From assembly GCA_027005735.1 (NCBI GenBank), contig JALTLF010000232.1, positions 1 to 32,715 on the forward strand: a DNA stretch of 32,715 bases, given 5' to 3'. The translations under genes and the position numbers were made by a program. Position 1 is the stretch's first letter, and each line of letters starts with the position of its first letter. Of this stretch, positions 1-8,435 are shown piece after piece. The notes under the pieces are model-generated. The model worked only from the letters and a program-made list of their open reading frames with translations, had not been told where the DNA came from and ran no database searches. This DNA is from Chromatiales bacterium. GTDB taxonomy: Bacteria; Pseudomonadota; Gammaproteobacteria; CAMYNG01.

Positions 1-30
1 GTGGTGTGGTGGATCATCATTAAGAAGTAA
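1..30 (+). CDS. Possible C-terminal tail of an upstream gene (partial)
   Basis: Frame 1 is open from the window edge to a TAA at 28-30 and encodes a short hydrophobic tail ending in two lysines (VVWWIIIKK). Such a tail would fit the last membrane segment of a polysaccharide-locus membrane protein, which is plausible just upstream of asnB. Only nine codons are visible, so this could be chance. Confidence 0.3.
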   Translation: MVWWIIIKK

Positions 31-87
31 CCTCACTGACGAAATGCTAAATGTTGTAGTGTATTTTTCTGTGCAGGGATCGGCCTG

Positions 88-1953
88 ATGTGCGGCATCG
101 TTGGGCTCGTCCAACGCGAAACGGCCTTGCCCGAATTACTAGATGAGGCAGCACGGCAATTGTGGCGGCGGGGACCCGACGACGCTGGTGTGTGGTGTGA
201 AAACGGGGCCGGGCTGGGCCATCGGCGCCTGTCGGTCATTGATCCGTCGTCTGCTGGTCATCAGCCGATGGTGTCGCCAGATGGAAGATATGTGATTGTA
301 TTCAATGGGGAAATATACAATCACATGGAAGTTCGAGAAGAGCTGGGGAATGATGGGTGGAAGGGCCATAGCGATACCGAAACTGTATTAATCGCTTTTG
401 CCCGTTGGGGAAGCAACTGCCTTGGCAAATTCCACGGCATGTTCGCTTTCGCAATCTGGGACAGGCGGGAGAAGCAGCTTTTCGCAGCCCGGGATCGCAT
501 GGGGGAGAAGCCATTCTATTATCACCATGCCCCAGGTGTCTTTGCATTTGCTTCACGACCGCGTGCCCTGTTCCGCATTTTGCCCGGTCTGTCAGGCGAA
601 TATAGTACTCAAGGTCTGCGATATTACCTGCAAAGTGGCTATTTCCCGGCTCCACTGTCCGTGTACGAGGCAGTTAACAAGTTGCCGCCGGGACATTTCC
701 TGTGGTTAAAGGAAGGTGTGCTCGACATAAGCGCTTATTGGAGTTTTCAGGAAATTGAACCCTGTGCCGAGTGGCGTGAGCGTAGTGAAGAGGATCTCCT
801 CGATGAACTTGATGAAATTCTGTCAAATAGTGTCAGGTCTCGCCTGATTTCTGATGTTCCGCTTGGTGCCTTTCTTTCGGGGGGGATCGACAGCTCCCTG
901 ATAGTTGCAATGATGCAGCGACATACCACGCAGGCGGTCAGAACATTTACTATCGGATTCGATCTTCAGGAATATGATGAGAGCAGAGATGCAAAGGAGG
1001 TCGCAGATTATCTCGGCACTGACCATCGCTGTGAAAGGTTGCGCACAGACGATCTGCTCGATCTATTACCGCTCTTCTCTGAAGAGTACGACGAGCCGTT
1101 CTTTGATAGCTCCTGTTTTCCTGCTATGGCGGTATCTAGACTGGCGCGCCAGGACGTGACAGTTGCATTGGGAGGTGATGGCGGTGATGAACTCTTTGGG
1201 GGCTACCATTACTACAGAATAGCCAAAGCCTTGCGACCTTTCTTTCTCATGCCGGCGTTGATTCGTCGGGGCGTCTCTGCTCTGGTTGGCCAGATGCCAG
1301 GGCATCGCATGAAGCTTCTTGCTGGTGCGTTGCGTGAAAACACGATAGACAACGCCTTTGCGTTTTCTCGCAGTATTTCCAAGGATTTTGATGGGCTCAT
1401 GCTGGCGTGGGCAGTTGATGGTACGGCGGACATGCGTGAACTGTTTGCACAAGCGGGTGAGATGTTCCCGAGTTCCCTGGCCATGGCTGAGCGGGGTATG
1501 CGGCTGGACGCCATGTTCACATTGCCCGATGATTACCTTCAGAAGATAGATCTTGCCAGCATGGCATTTTCTCTTGAGGTGCGAGAGCCGATGCTTGATC
1601 AGGATGTTGTTGAATGGGCCATGCGCCTGCCGGTGCCCTGGAAGTTAAAAGGGAAAATGAACAAGTATTTGTTGCGCAGGCTTGCATATCGCTACATTCC
1701 TGAAAATATTCTCAACCGTCCAAAGCGTGGCTTTGGTGTGCCAATTGACCACTGGTTGCGGGGTCCGCTCTGCGAGTGGGCTTCATCGGTGTTGAACGAT
1801 AAAAGCCTGTTTGAGGGTTTGCCCGTTTCACAGTCGGGCGCACAGAGACTGTTTACGCTACACAAGTCCGGTGCGCGTAATGTATCTGCCCTGCTCTGGG
1901 CAATACTAATGTTGCTAAATTTTGTTTCTGGACGGGATATGGTCCGGGCCTGA
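88..1953 (+). CDS. asnB: Asparagine synthetase-type glutamine amidotransferase in the O-antigen locus
   Basis: The protein (621 aa) has the complete two-domain layout of glutamine-hydrolysing AsnB. The N-terminal Ntn amidotransferase domain starts MCGIVG with the nucleophile Cys2 and contains the NGEIYN motif near residue 73. The C-terminal ATP-pyrophosphatase domain has the SGGIDSS PP-loop at about 264-270 and GGDGGDELFGGY further on. Known family members turn aspartate into asparagine with glutamine as nitrogen donor. Relatives inside O-antigen loci, such as WbpS of Pseudomonas aeruginosa O6, are thought to amidate uronic-acid sugars. Its place two bases upstream of a glycosyltransferase suggests the second role here, but that is inference. 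A start at the second codon-proof position is fixed because Cys2 must be exposed after Met removal. Confidence 0.9.
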   Translation: MCGIVGLVQRETALPELLDEAARQLWRRGPDDAGVWCENGAGLGHRRLSVIDPSSAGHQPMVSPDGRYVIVFNGEIYNHMEVREELGNDGWKGHSDTETVLIAFARWGSNCLGKFHGMFAFAIWDRREKQLFAARDRMGEKPFYYHHAPGVFAFASRPRALFRILPGLSGEYSTQGLRYYLQSGYFPAPLSVYEAVNKLPPGHFLWLKEGVLDISAYWSFQEIEPCAEWRERSEEDLLDELDEILSNSVRSRLISDVPLGAFLSGGIDSSLIVAMMQRHTTQAVRTFTIGFDLQEYDESRDAKEVADYLGTDHRCERLRTDDLLDLLPLFSEEYDEPFFDSSCFPAMAVSRLARQDVTVALGGDGGDELFGGYHYYRIAKALRPFFLMPALIRRGVSALVGQMPGHRMKLLAGALRENTIDNAFAFSRSISKDFDGLMLAWAVDGTADMRELFAQAGEMFPSSLAMAERGMRLDAMFTLPDDYLQKIDLASMAFSLEVREPMLDQDVVEWAMRLPVPWKLKGKMNKYLLRRLAYRYIPENILNRPKRGFGVPIDHWLRGPLCEWASSVLNDKSLFEGLPVSQSGAQRLFTLHKSGARNVSALLWAILMLLNFVSGRDMVRA

Positions 1954-1955
1954 GT

Positions 1956-3143
1956 ATGCATATATTCATCAATGCGCTCAATGCCCGCCTTGGTGGGGGG
2001 CAGACTTATATCAGCAACCTGCTCAAACATTTGCCGGAAACATCCTCAGTCAGGATCTCGATGTTGGCGTCTCCCTCTCAGGGGCTGAGTGGAATTCCAG
2101 AAGGTGTAAATATCATGAGGAGCGGAAAATGGCTACAAAGACCCGTGGTTAGGGCTATCTGGGAGAGACTGTTTCTTCCTGGGGTGCTGAGGCGGGAAAA
2201 GGCCGATGTCCTCTTTTGTCCCGGCGGGGTGGTTTTGACCAGTCCCCCCCGGGGTTGTCGTTTAGTGACCATGTTCCGCAACATGATCCCTTTTGATATC
2301 AAACAACGCAAACGGTATGCCTGGGGATACAAACGCATTCGGAACTGGTTGCTCGAGAGAATCATGGCGTCCAGCATGAGCAAGGCGGACCTGGTGATTT
2401 TTGTTTCCGACTACGCCAGGAATGTAATCGAGGATCATCCGAAGGTAACTGTAAAAAAGAGTGTTGTAATTCCACACGGCATCAGTGATCGATTTCTGGT
2501 GTCGGCCCGGATAGAAGAAACTCGAACGCTTACCCACGAAGGCGACTATCTTTTGTATGTTTCATCTGTAGATGTTTACAAGATGCAGATAGAGGTCATA
2601 AGGGCATTTTCCCGTCTTGAACCTGCCACGAGAGGGTTGACGCTGGTGCTGGCAGGGCCCGAGATCAACAGGGAATATGCCGCCAGAGTCAGAGCGGAAG
2701 TCAAACGCTTGGGCCTGGAAGAAGCCGTCAAGATGGTTGGCTCTATACCTTACGACGAGCTTCCATTCTGGTATCAGAATGCAAAAATTAATATTTTCGC
2801 CTCCGAGAGTGAAAATTGCCCAAATATCCTGCTTGAGATGATGGCAAGTGGTAAGCCGGTGGCATGCTCCAGTTATCCGCCGATGCCGGAGTTTGGGAGG
2901 GATGCTGTTATTTATTTCGATCCTGAGGCTCCTGATACATTGGCTAACGTGTTAAAAGAACTATTAGGGAACCGTAGCCTATGTGAAAAACTATCGTCGA
3001 GATCGGTGGAGATTGCCAAGGGTTATCAGTGGAGAGACGCTGCAAGTCAGACATGGGATGAAATCTATAGTTTGTTAGTAAATCATAAACAGTCGCCGGC
3101 TCTGGTCAGCGAAGACAGCAGGGGTGAGTCGAGTGCTGGCTGA
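1956..3143 (+). CDS. Glycosyltransferase family 4 (GT-B fold)
   Basis: A 395-aa GT-B glycosyltransferase. The N-terminal half has a glycine-rich acceptor-side loop (NARLGGGQTY, about residues 9-18). The C-terminal half carries the sugar-nucleotide site with the EX7E pattern of retaining GT4 enzymes, seen in SESENCPNILLEMMASGKP. No transmembrane helix is evident, so it should work at the cytoplasmic membrane face, adding a sugar to the undecaprenyl-linked repeat unit. It starts 2 bases after the asnB stop and is surely cotranscribed. Donor and acceptor cannot be read from the sequence. A 100-bp gap with a small hairpin (3168-3186) separates it from the next gene. Confidence 0.85.
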   Translation: MHIFINALNARLGGGQTYISNLLKHLPETSSVRISMLASPSQGLSGIPEGVNIMRSGKWLQRPVVRAIWERLFLPGVLRREKADVLFCPGGVVLTSPPRGCRLVTMFRNMIPFDIKQRKRYAWGYKRIRNWLLERIMASSMSKADLVIFVSDYARNVIEDHPKVTVKKSVVIPHGISDRFLVSARIEETRTLTHEGDYLLYVSSVDVYKMQIEVIRAFSRLEPATRGLTLVLAGPEINREYAARVRAEVKRLGLEEAVKMVGSIPYDELPFWYQNAKINIFASESENCPNILLEMMASGKPVACSSYPPMPEFGRDAVIYFDPEAPDTLANVLKELLGNRSLCEKLSSRSVEIAKGYQWRDAASQTWDEIYSLLVNHKQSPALVSEDSRGESSAG

Positions 3144-3243
3144 GTGCGAGAGATTGTTTGCCCTGAAGCTCCCGTAAAAGGGGAGCAGTAGTCAGCATGG
3201 ATGGTTAGAGATGTATGGGGTGGCCTGTCTGTAGAATCACGGA

Positions 3244-5661
3244 GTGGGAATATTCAGTGGGTTATTCGAATTGATGCAAAGACTTATTTTTCCTGCTGCC
3301 ATTTCACTTAATATGTTTTCAACAACCGCTTTGCTGGTTGTTCTTGGGATATTTTGGAAGCCGGAAATGGCAGCTGAGGTGGGGGTTGTGCATGGGGCGA
3401 CTTTGGCTACGTTTCTCGTATTTTCTGCTAACGCACGGAATCTGATCCTGGGTAGCAACTCTGATGTTCTCCTGCAGCACTTATTCCTTTTCCGCGCAAT
3501 TTTGTTACTACCGCTTTCTGTTGTAGCTTACTTGTTGAGCAAGGGGATAATCGATAGTTTTGGCGTTATTACGGTTTTTCTTATTCTTCGTCGATGCATG
3601 GAATGGCTTGCGGAATTGCATATCACAAAGATGGAGAAAGAGGAGAATATCAAGTTTGCATATATCTTTGTCTTTATTCAGTGCGCCTCCTTTATATTGC
3701 TCGTGATTTCTCTTTGGGGGGGCGATGAGAAGCTGTTTTACATTGCTCTCACTGTTTGGGCCGTTTCTCCCATAGTTACCGGCGCAAGGTTTGTGTTGCG
3801 CATGCTTGTGACAAAGCCAGGGAAACGAGATGTGTTTGTAAGTCTGGCGCCGCATATTGGATCAACTTGGATTATTGGAGTTTCTACATATCTGTTTCGC
3901 GTAGTAATTATTCTCGTGGCCGGTGAACGCGTTGGGGGACTTTTGTTCTCGGCTTATGCTATAGGAGGAATGCTTAATTCGATTTATACCTACGCGCTTG
4001 GCCCGAGTCTTGCTTTACATAATGAGAAGGCCGGCGTGGAACGTGGGGCTGGATTTCGAAATCACGTCGTCGCTGGACTCTGTATTTTGGGAGCAGCAAT
4101 ACTGGCCTTTATTGAGGTGTCGGAAAATCTCGGTGATACGCTTTTATTCAGGGCTATAGGGTTTTCTCTAATTGGTGGAGGGATAATGATCCTTGCGCAG
4201 CACAGAAGGATCATGATCCTGCAGATCGAGAAAAGTTCGGTATTTGTTCAGGATGTTTTTGCCAATATACTCATTGTGGCGACGGTTCCTTTTGTATTTT
4301 ATCTGTTTGGCCAGGATGTCCTTTCTGGACTGTTTCTCTGGAGTGCCATATTGACCTATGGAGTTTATGTGTTTCCCGGTATTGTTAAACTTCGCCAAGA
4401 AGTAAACCGAACGGAAAAAGACAAACGGCATGTGTTTCCACGTATTAGCCGATCAGTGATACAGGCCTGGGTAATATTTTTTCTGTCGTTTCCCCTGTTT
4501 TTTCAATTGGATGGAGGGATTTTTTCATCGCCCGACCTGTTTTTTGATTCCAGAAGGTTGCTAACCAGAGTTCCATTGCCGGTGTCTGTTATTGCATGTT
4601 TTTCGGGAATAGCGTTGTTTGTTTCTTATAAAAGAGCAAACCTTTCCGCTAGTATTTTGTTTTTTCTATTTATGTCTATGGCTATTTCAGTGTTTGTTGT
4701 GTCTGCGGGTAGTGATGAAGATAAATCCTCAAAACTGATATTTATGATGCAGTTCGTGCTGCCAGTCTTCGCATTGCTTCTGGGGCAGATTTATGCGCAG
4801 CCAGAAAACTACAGGTTGCGCTATGAATCTGTATTTTTATATGTTCTTATGTTTATCCTTCCGGCCGAGGTATTAGCAACAATCTTTCAAAATACCCCAA
4901 TTCTCACGCCATACCTTTATCTCTTTAGCATATATCAGCATGTACAATATGTTCCGATGATTCTTGTGGGAATGTATACAATCGCAGCCGTAACACTGTC
5001 ACGATATAGCGGAATGCGTCTGCTGCTCCTAGTGCTCGCTCCCCTGCTTGGGGCGTATGTGGCATCATCTCTGTCAATCCTCGCATTGGTCATGACTGCA
5101 TTGGGTGTATTGCTTATTGTCTATGCCGATCTTAAAAGAGGGTCGCGAGGTTTTTCGATATTCGTTTGTATGTTGGTTATCGTGGGCATGGGCTGGTACT
5201 GGCTTGTTCATCCGCAAATCCTTAATGGCTTTGCTCAAACGGGTTTCACGTCTCATCTGATGATTAATGGTAATACGGCGAATGATTATTTAACCGGCAT
5301 TAATATCTATTTGAAAGGCATCACTGAAAGCCCTGTTGCGTTGATCTTTGGGCATGGTCAGCGCATGGAAGAGCGTTTATTGCCGGGGGTCCATAACTAT
5401 TACCTGGATCTTATCTATAATTATGGATTGATAGCTGCGGTGCCATTTCTATATTTGGTGGGATATACAGGCCGTCGTCTGGTGCGCACATGGAAGACGG
5501 GGATGCTCACATCCGACAGGCTTTGTCTGGCGACGATAGTGCTGTTCTACGTGTTGGTCGCAAACTCGTTTAGCGTTTCACTCAGACAGCCATATCCAGG
5601 GATTGTTGAATTTTTTCTATGGGGGATTCTGTTGAACGAGTTGTCCACGTCCTCGTCATGA
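3244..5661 (+). CDS. Putative fused flippase (Wzx-like) and O-antigen polymerase/ligase (Wzy_C/WaaL-like) membrane protein
   Basis: An 805-aa polytopic protein with about 24 hydrophobic segments. Residues 1-380 hold about 12 segments laid out like a polysaccharide flippase of the Wzx/PST type. Residues 381-403 form a charged hydrophilic linker. Residues 404-800 hold about 12 more, with a large loop at about 655-717 followed by HNYYLDLIYNYG (717-728). That HN-x-x-L pattern before a glycine is typical of the Wzy_C region of O-antigen polymerases and WaaL ligases. Wzx and Wzy/WaaL are normally separate genes, so a single reading frame covering both is unusual. The GTG start at 3244 has GGAG touching it, so ATG 3274 is an alternative. 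The gene is much more AT-rich than the rest of the window. The flippase assignment rests on topology and context, the C-terminal one also on a motif. Confidence 0.65.
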   Translation: MGIFSGLFELMQRLIFPAAISLNMFSTTALLVVLGIFWKPEMAAEVGVVHGATLATFLVFSANARNLILGSNSDVLLQHLFLFRAILLLPLSVVAYLLSKGIIDSFGVITVFLILRRCMEWLAELHITKMEKEENIKFAYIFVFIQCASFILLVISLWGGDEKLFYIALTVWAVSPIVTGARFVLRMLVTKPGKRDVFVSLAPHIGSTWIIGVSTYLFRVVIILVAGERVGGLLFSAYAIGGMLNSIYTYALGPSLALHNEKAGVERGAGFRNHVVAGLCILGAAILAFIEVSENLGDTLLFRAIGFSLIGGGIMILAQHRRIMILQIEKSSVFVQDVFANILIVATVPFVFYLFGQDVLSGLFLWSAILTYGVYVFPGIVKLRQEVNRTEKDKRHVFPRISRSVIQAWVIFFLSFPLFFQLDGGIFSSPDLFFDSRRLLTRVPLPVSVIACFSGIALFVSYKRANLSASILFFLFMSMAISVFVVSAGSDEDKSSKLIFMMQFVLPVFALLLGQIYAQPENYRLRYESVFLYVLMFILPAEVLATIFQNTPILTPYLYLFSIYQHVQYVPMILVGMYTIAAVTLSRYSGMRLLLLVLAPLLGAYVASSLSILALVMTALGVLLIVYADLKRGSRGFSIFVCMLVIVGMGWYWLVHPQILNGFAQTGFTSHLMINGNTANDYLTGINIYLKGITESPVALIFGHGQRMEERLLPGVHNYYLDLIYNYGLIAAVPFLYLVGYTGRRLVRTWKTGMLTSDRLCLATIVLFYVLVANSFSVSLRQPYPGIVEFFLWGILLNELSTSSS

Positions 5662-7133
5662 AGACTAAAACGAAAAGCGGAACTTACTGTATGATTTCCC
5701 GGGATGTTAGGCTGATTTCGCCAAGGTGCACACGAGCGGCGTTGTATGTGGTAGCACTGTTTATTGCTACGCTAACGGCTGCTGCACTTGTGAGGTATCC
5801 CGGAAAAGGGTATGTCTATCTGGTTTTTACGGCGATCTCCGCGTCTTTTTTATACTTCGGGTTCCGAAAAAGAGCAATCTTCTTTGATGCGTTTATAGGG
5901 GGGTTTTTGTGGCTTGGATTCTGGCTGAAGTTGACAGTCACAGTTGTGTTTGCGAATGGTCAGTTTCGCCACCCAGTTGGTGCATTTGATGGTTCTCCGG
6001 AGGCATACGATAAGGCCCTCCTCGTGGCAACCACCGGCATGTTGGGGTTTCTCGCGGCCAGCCTAATCAGAGAAAAATTTATCTTCAATTACCCGAATGA
6101 AATTGACAGGACTCCGTTTCGGGGCTGGTTGACGCTGTACAAGCATAATAGAGCAATAGTTTTATGGGGTTTTGTTGCGTTGGTGATGGTCGTGGCGGTC
6201 ACGAATGCCTATTTTGGTATTTACCAGAGGGGGGCGGTCCCATCTACGGTTTTGCCGTATGGGCTTAGTGGCATATATAAGTGGCTGTTGTTGTTCGGTT
6301 TGGCGACATTCTCATCGGTAATTCTATACTGCGAGTTTATTCAGCAACGAAAGGCGACCTACACTGCGACTTTTGTAAGTTTGCTTGAAACCTTCTTAAG
6401 TAATGTGTCGCTTTTGAGTCGTGGGATGATCCTAAATGCAGGTGCGCTACTTTATGGTATCTATAGGTTCTGCTCAATTCTTTCGTTAAGAATTAATAAG
6501 CGCTATGTGCTTATTACTATCGCAACGTTCAGCGCGCTTTTTGTCGTCTCGGTGATATTGGTAAATTTATTGAGGCTCCTGATATATAACGATCCATCTC
6601 CCTATGGACACCTTGCCAAAGAAGCGTGGTCATCGACAATGGCGCTTTTTGTCGGTCGGTGGGTCGGCATTGAAGGCGTGATGGCAGTGAGCAGTTATTC
6701 GGAGTTGGGCATGGATTTGTGGGGTGATGCGTGGGGGGAAAGGTTTTCGTACGATAGCCTGAGTTTTTATGATTCCACAATCATAGAATCTCCTTACGTT
6801 AATTCGGATCTATCAAAGACCCATTTTGTTTCATTGCCGGGAGTCATCGCGTTTTCGTTTTATTCTGGTTCATTTTTGATTCTATTTTTGACTGTGTTTG
6901 TCTTTGGTCTTTTCGCGGCCGTTCTTGAGAGGTTTGTTTTTAAGCTCGGAGGGGAAAATATTATTTTATGTTCCCTTTTGGGGCAGGTTATCGCATACCG
7001 ATATGCGCATTTTGGCTATGTTCCACAGCAAAGTTATCTGCTGTTTGGTTCGATTATTCTCAATGTGATTTTGTTTTATGTTGCCAACCGGGCTTTATCG
7101 TTATGGTATGTTAAAAGAGGCATCTTACAGTAG
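5658..7133 (+). CDS. Probable O-antigen/oligosaccharide repeat-unit polymerase (Wzy-like)
   Basis: A polytopic protein of 491 aa from the ATG at 5658, which overlaps the previous stop as ATGA; the in-frame ATG at 5619 is less likely because it would overlap 43 bases. About 11 hydrophobic segments are visible. A conserved-looking SRGMILN lies in the middle, and a large periplasmic-type loop (GRWVGIEGVMAVSSY and following) comes before the last helices. This layout fits the diverse Wzy-like family of oligosaccharide repeat-unit polymerases, which join undecaprenyl-linked units in the periplasm. Sequence similarity in this family is weak, so the call rests on topology and position. If correct, the locus has two polymerase/ligase-like modules in adjacent genes. 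Base composition is AT-rich like its upstream neighbour, suggesting joint acquisition. Confidence 0.55.
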   Translation: MKTKTKSGTYCMISRDVRLISPRCTRAALYVVALFIATLTAAALVRYPGKGYVYLVFTAISASFLYFGFRKRAIFFDAFIGGFLWLGFWLKLTVTVVFANGQFRHPVGAFDGSPEAYDKALLVATTGMLGFLAASLIREKFIFNYPNEIDRTPFRGWLTLYKHNRAIVLWGFVALVMVVAVTNAYFGIYQRGAVPSTVLPYGLSGIYKWLLLFGLATFSSVILYCEFIQQRKATYTATFVSLLETFLSNVSLLSRGMILNAGALLYGIYRFCSILSLRINKRYVLITIATFSALFVVSVILVNLLRLLIYNDPSPYGHLAKEAWSSTMALFVGRWVGIEGVMAVSSYSELGMDLWGDAWGERFSYDSLSFYDSTIIESPYVNSDLSKTHFVSLPGVIAFSFYSGSFLILFLTVFVFGLFAAVLERFVFKLGGENIILCSLLGQVIAYRYAHFGYVPQQSYLLFGSIILNVILFYVANRALSLWYVKRGILQ

Positions 7134-8398
7134 TGGCGAAAGGTCGAATTGTTGCGGGCGGCAAGAAGAATATATTGGTTGTTTCTCAGTATTTATGGCC
7201 GGAAAACTTTCGTATAAATGACCTCGTTCAGGAGCTGGATTCCCGTGGTCACGCTGTCACGGTGTTAACAGGGATCCCCAACTATCCAGGTGGGAGATGG
7301 TTCGAGGGGTATGGTCTCTCCTCCTGCGGTCGGGAGACCTGGAATAATGTCAATGTAGTTCGCGTGCCGATGATTCGCCGCATGTCAGGACGGGGCTGGC
7401 AACTGGTGCTGAATTACCTGAGTTATGCGGTGGCGGCAAGCGTGCTTGGACCACTCTTATGCCGAGGGCACTACGACGTAGTATTCGTCTATGAACCTTC
7501 TCCTTTCACGGTGGGGATCCCGGCATTGGTAATGCGGTGGCTAAAACGCGCACCGATGTTGTTCTGGGTGCAGGATCTGTGGCCGGAGAGTCTGAGCGCG
7601 ACAGGTGCGGTAAGGTCGAAAATGGCGCTATCGCTCGTGGCCAAGATGGTGCGGGCGATCTATCGGCGTTGTGATCGGGTACTGGTACAGTCCGAGGGAT
7701 TTATCGCGCCGGCGATCGCGGCCGGTGCCGATCCCGCAAGTGTCCGCTATTTTCCAAACTGGGCGGAGGATTTCTATGCGCCCGTTGAAGTGGCGGAAGG
7801 GGCCGCAGAACGCGCAGAGCTCCCCGATGGTTTTCGGCTCGTATTCGGGGGCAACATGGGCGCCGCGCAATCACTGGAGACTATCCTCGAGGCAGCCGAA
7901 ATTCTGAAGGATGAGCAGGATATCAAATGGGTTATGATAGGTGATGGCAGAAGAAAAGCCTGGATGGAGGAGGAAGCTCGGAAACGCGGCCTGAGTAACG
8001 TGCAATTCTTCGGTCGCAAGCCGGTGGAACAGATGCCACGGTACTTTGCGCTTGCGGACGTATTGCTGGCCACCCTGAGACCCGATCCTGTGTTCGCGCA
8101 GACGGTACCCAGCAAGGTACAGTCTTACCTGGCCTGTGGCCGGCCGGTGGTCGCGGCACTGGACGGCGAGGGCGCACGCCTCGTCAGGGAGGCCGGAGCG
8201 GGTCTGGCGGTAGCCGCCGGTGATGCCACCGCGCTCGCGGAGGCCGTCCGCCACCTGTACCAGATGGAACCCCACCAGCGCGCTGAGATGGGCAGGGCAG
8301 GCCGGGCTTACTACGAAACTCATTTCCTGCGTAAACGTCTGGTGGACCGACTGGAAGGCTGGATGCGGGAACTGGTAGAACCAGGCGAGTCCCGATAA
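7133..8398 (+). CDS. GT4 glycosyltransferase, WbuB-like (amino-deoxy-L-sugar transferase)
   Basis: A 421-aa GT-B enzyme resembling WbuB/WbjE-type transferases. Visible marks are the N-terminal VVSQYLWPENFRINDL, FWVQDLWPES near residue 145, GGNMGAAQSLETILEA in the C-terminal domain, and VPSKVQSYLACGRPVV where classical GT4 enzymes have an EX7E motif. That substitution is usual in WbuB relatives. Known relatives add N-acetyl-L-fucosamine or similar sugars, which fits the UDP-amino-L-sugar genes directly downstream. The GTG start overlaps the upstream TAG by one base (TAGTG), so translation is probably coupled. The gene spans the step from AT-rich to GC-rich composition: the first third is mixed, the end is GC-rich. 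Confidence 0.82.
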   Translation: MAKGRIVAGGKKNILVVSQYLWPENFRINDLVQELDSRGHAVTVLTGIPNYPGGRWFEGYGLSSCGRETWNNVNVVRVPMIRRMSGRGWQLVLNYLSYAVAASVLGPLLCRGHYDVVFVYEPSPFTVGIPALVMRWLKRAPMLFWVQDLWPESLSATGAVRSKMALSLVAKMVRAIYRRCDRVLVQSEGFIAPAIAAGADPASVRYFPNWAEDFYAPVEVAEGAAERAELPDGFRLVFGGNMGAAQSLETILEAAEILKDEQDIKWVMIGDGRRKAWMEEEARKRGLSNVQFFGRKPVEQMPRYFALADVLLATLRPDPVFAQTVPSKVQSYLACGRPVVAALDGEGARLVREAGAGLAVAAGDATALAEAVRHLYQMEPHQRAEMGRAGRAYYETHFLRKRLVDRLEGWMRELVEPGESR

Positions 8399-8435
8399 GG
8401 GTTGTCGTTCGTGGGCTACGGTCAGGAACAATGAG

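Noticed and set aside
3168-3186. Hairpin GCTCCC/GGGAGC between the GT4 gene and the fused membrane protein, as a terminator
   Set aside because: No T tract follows and the downstream genes have no visible separate promoter; at most a weak attenuator.
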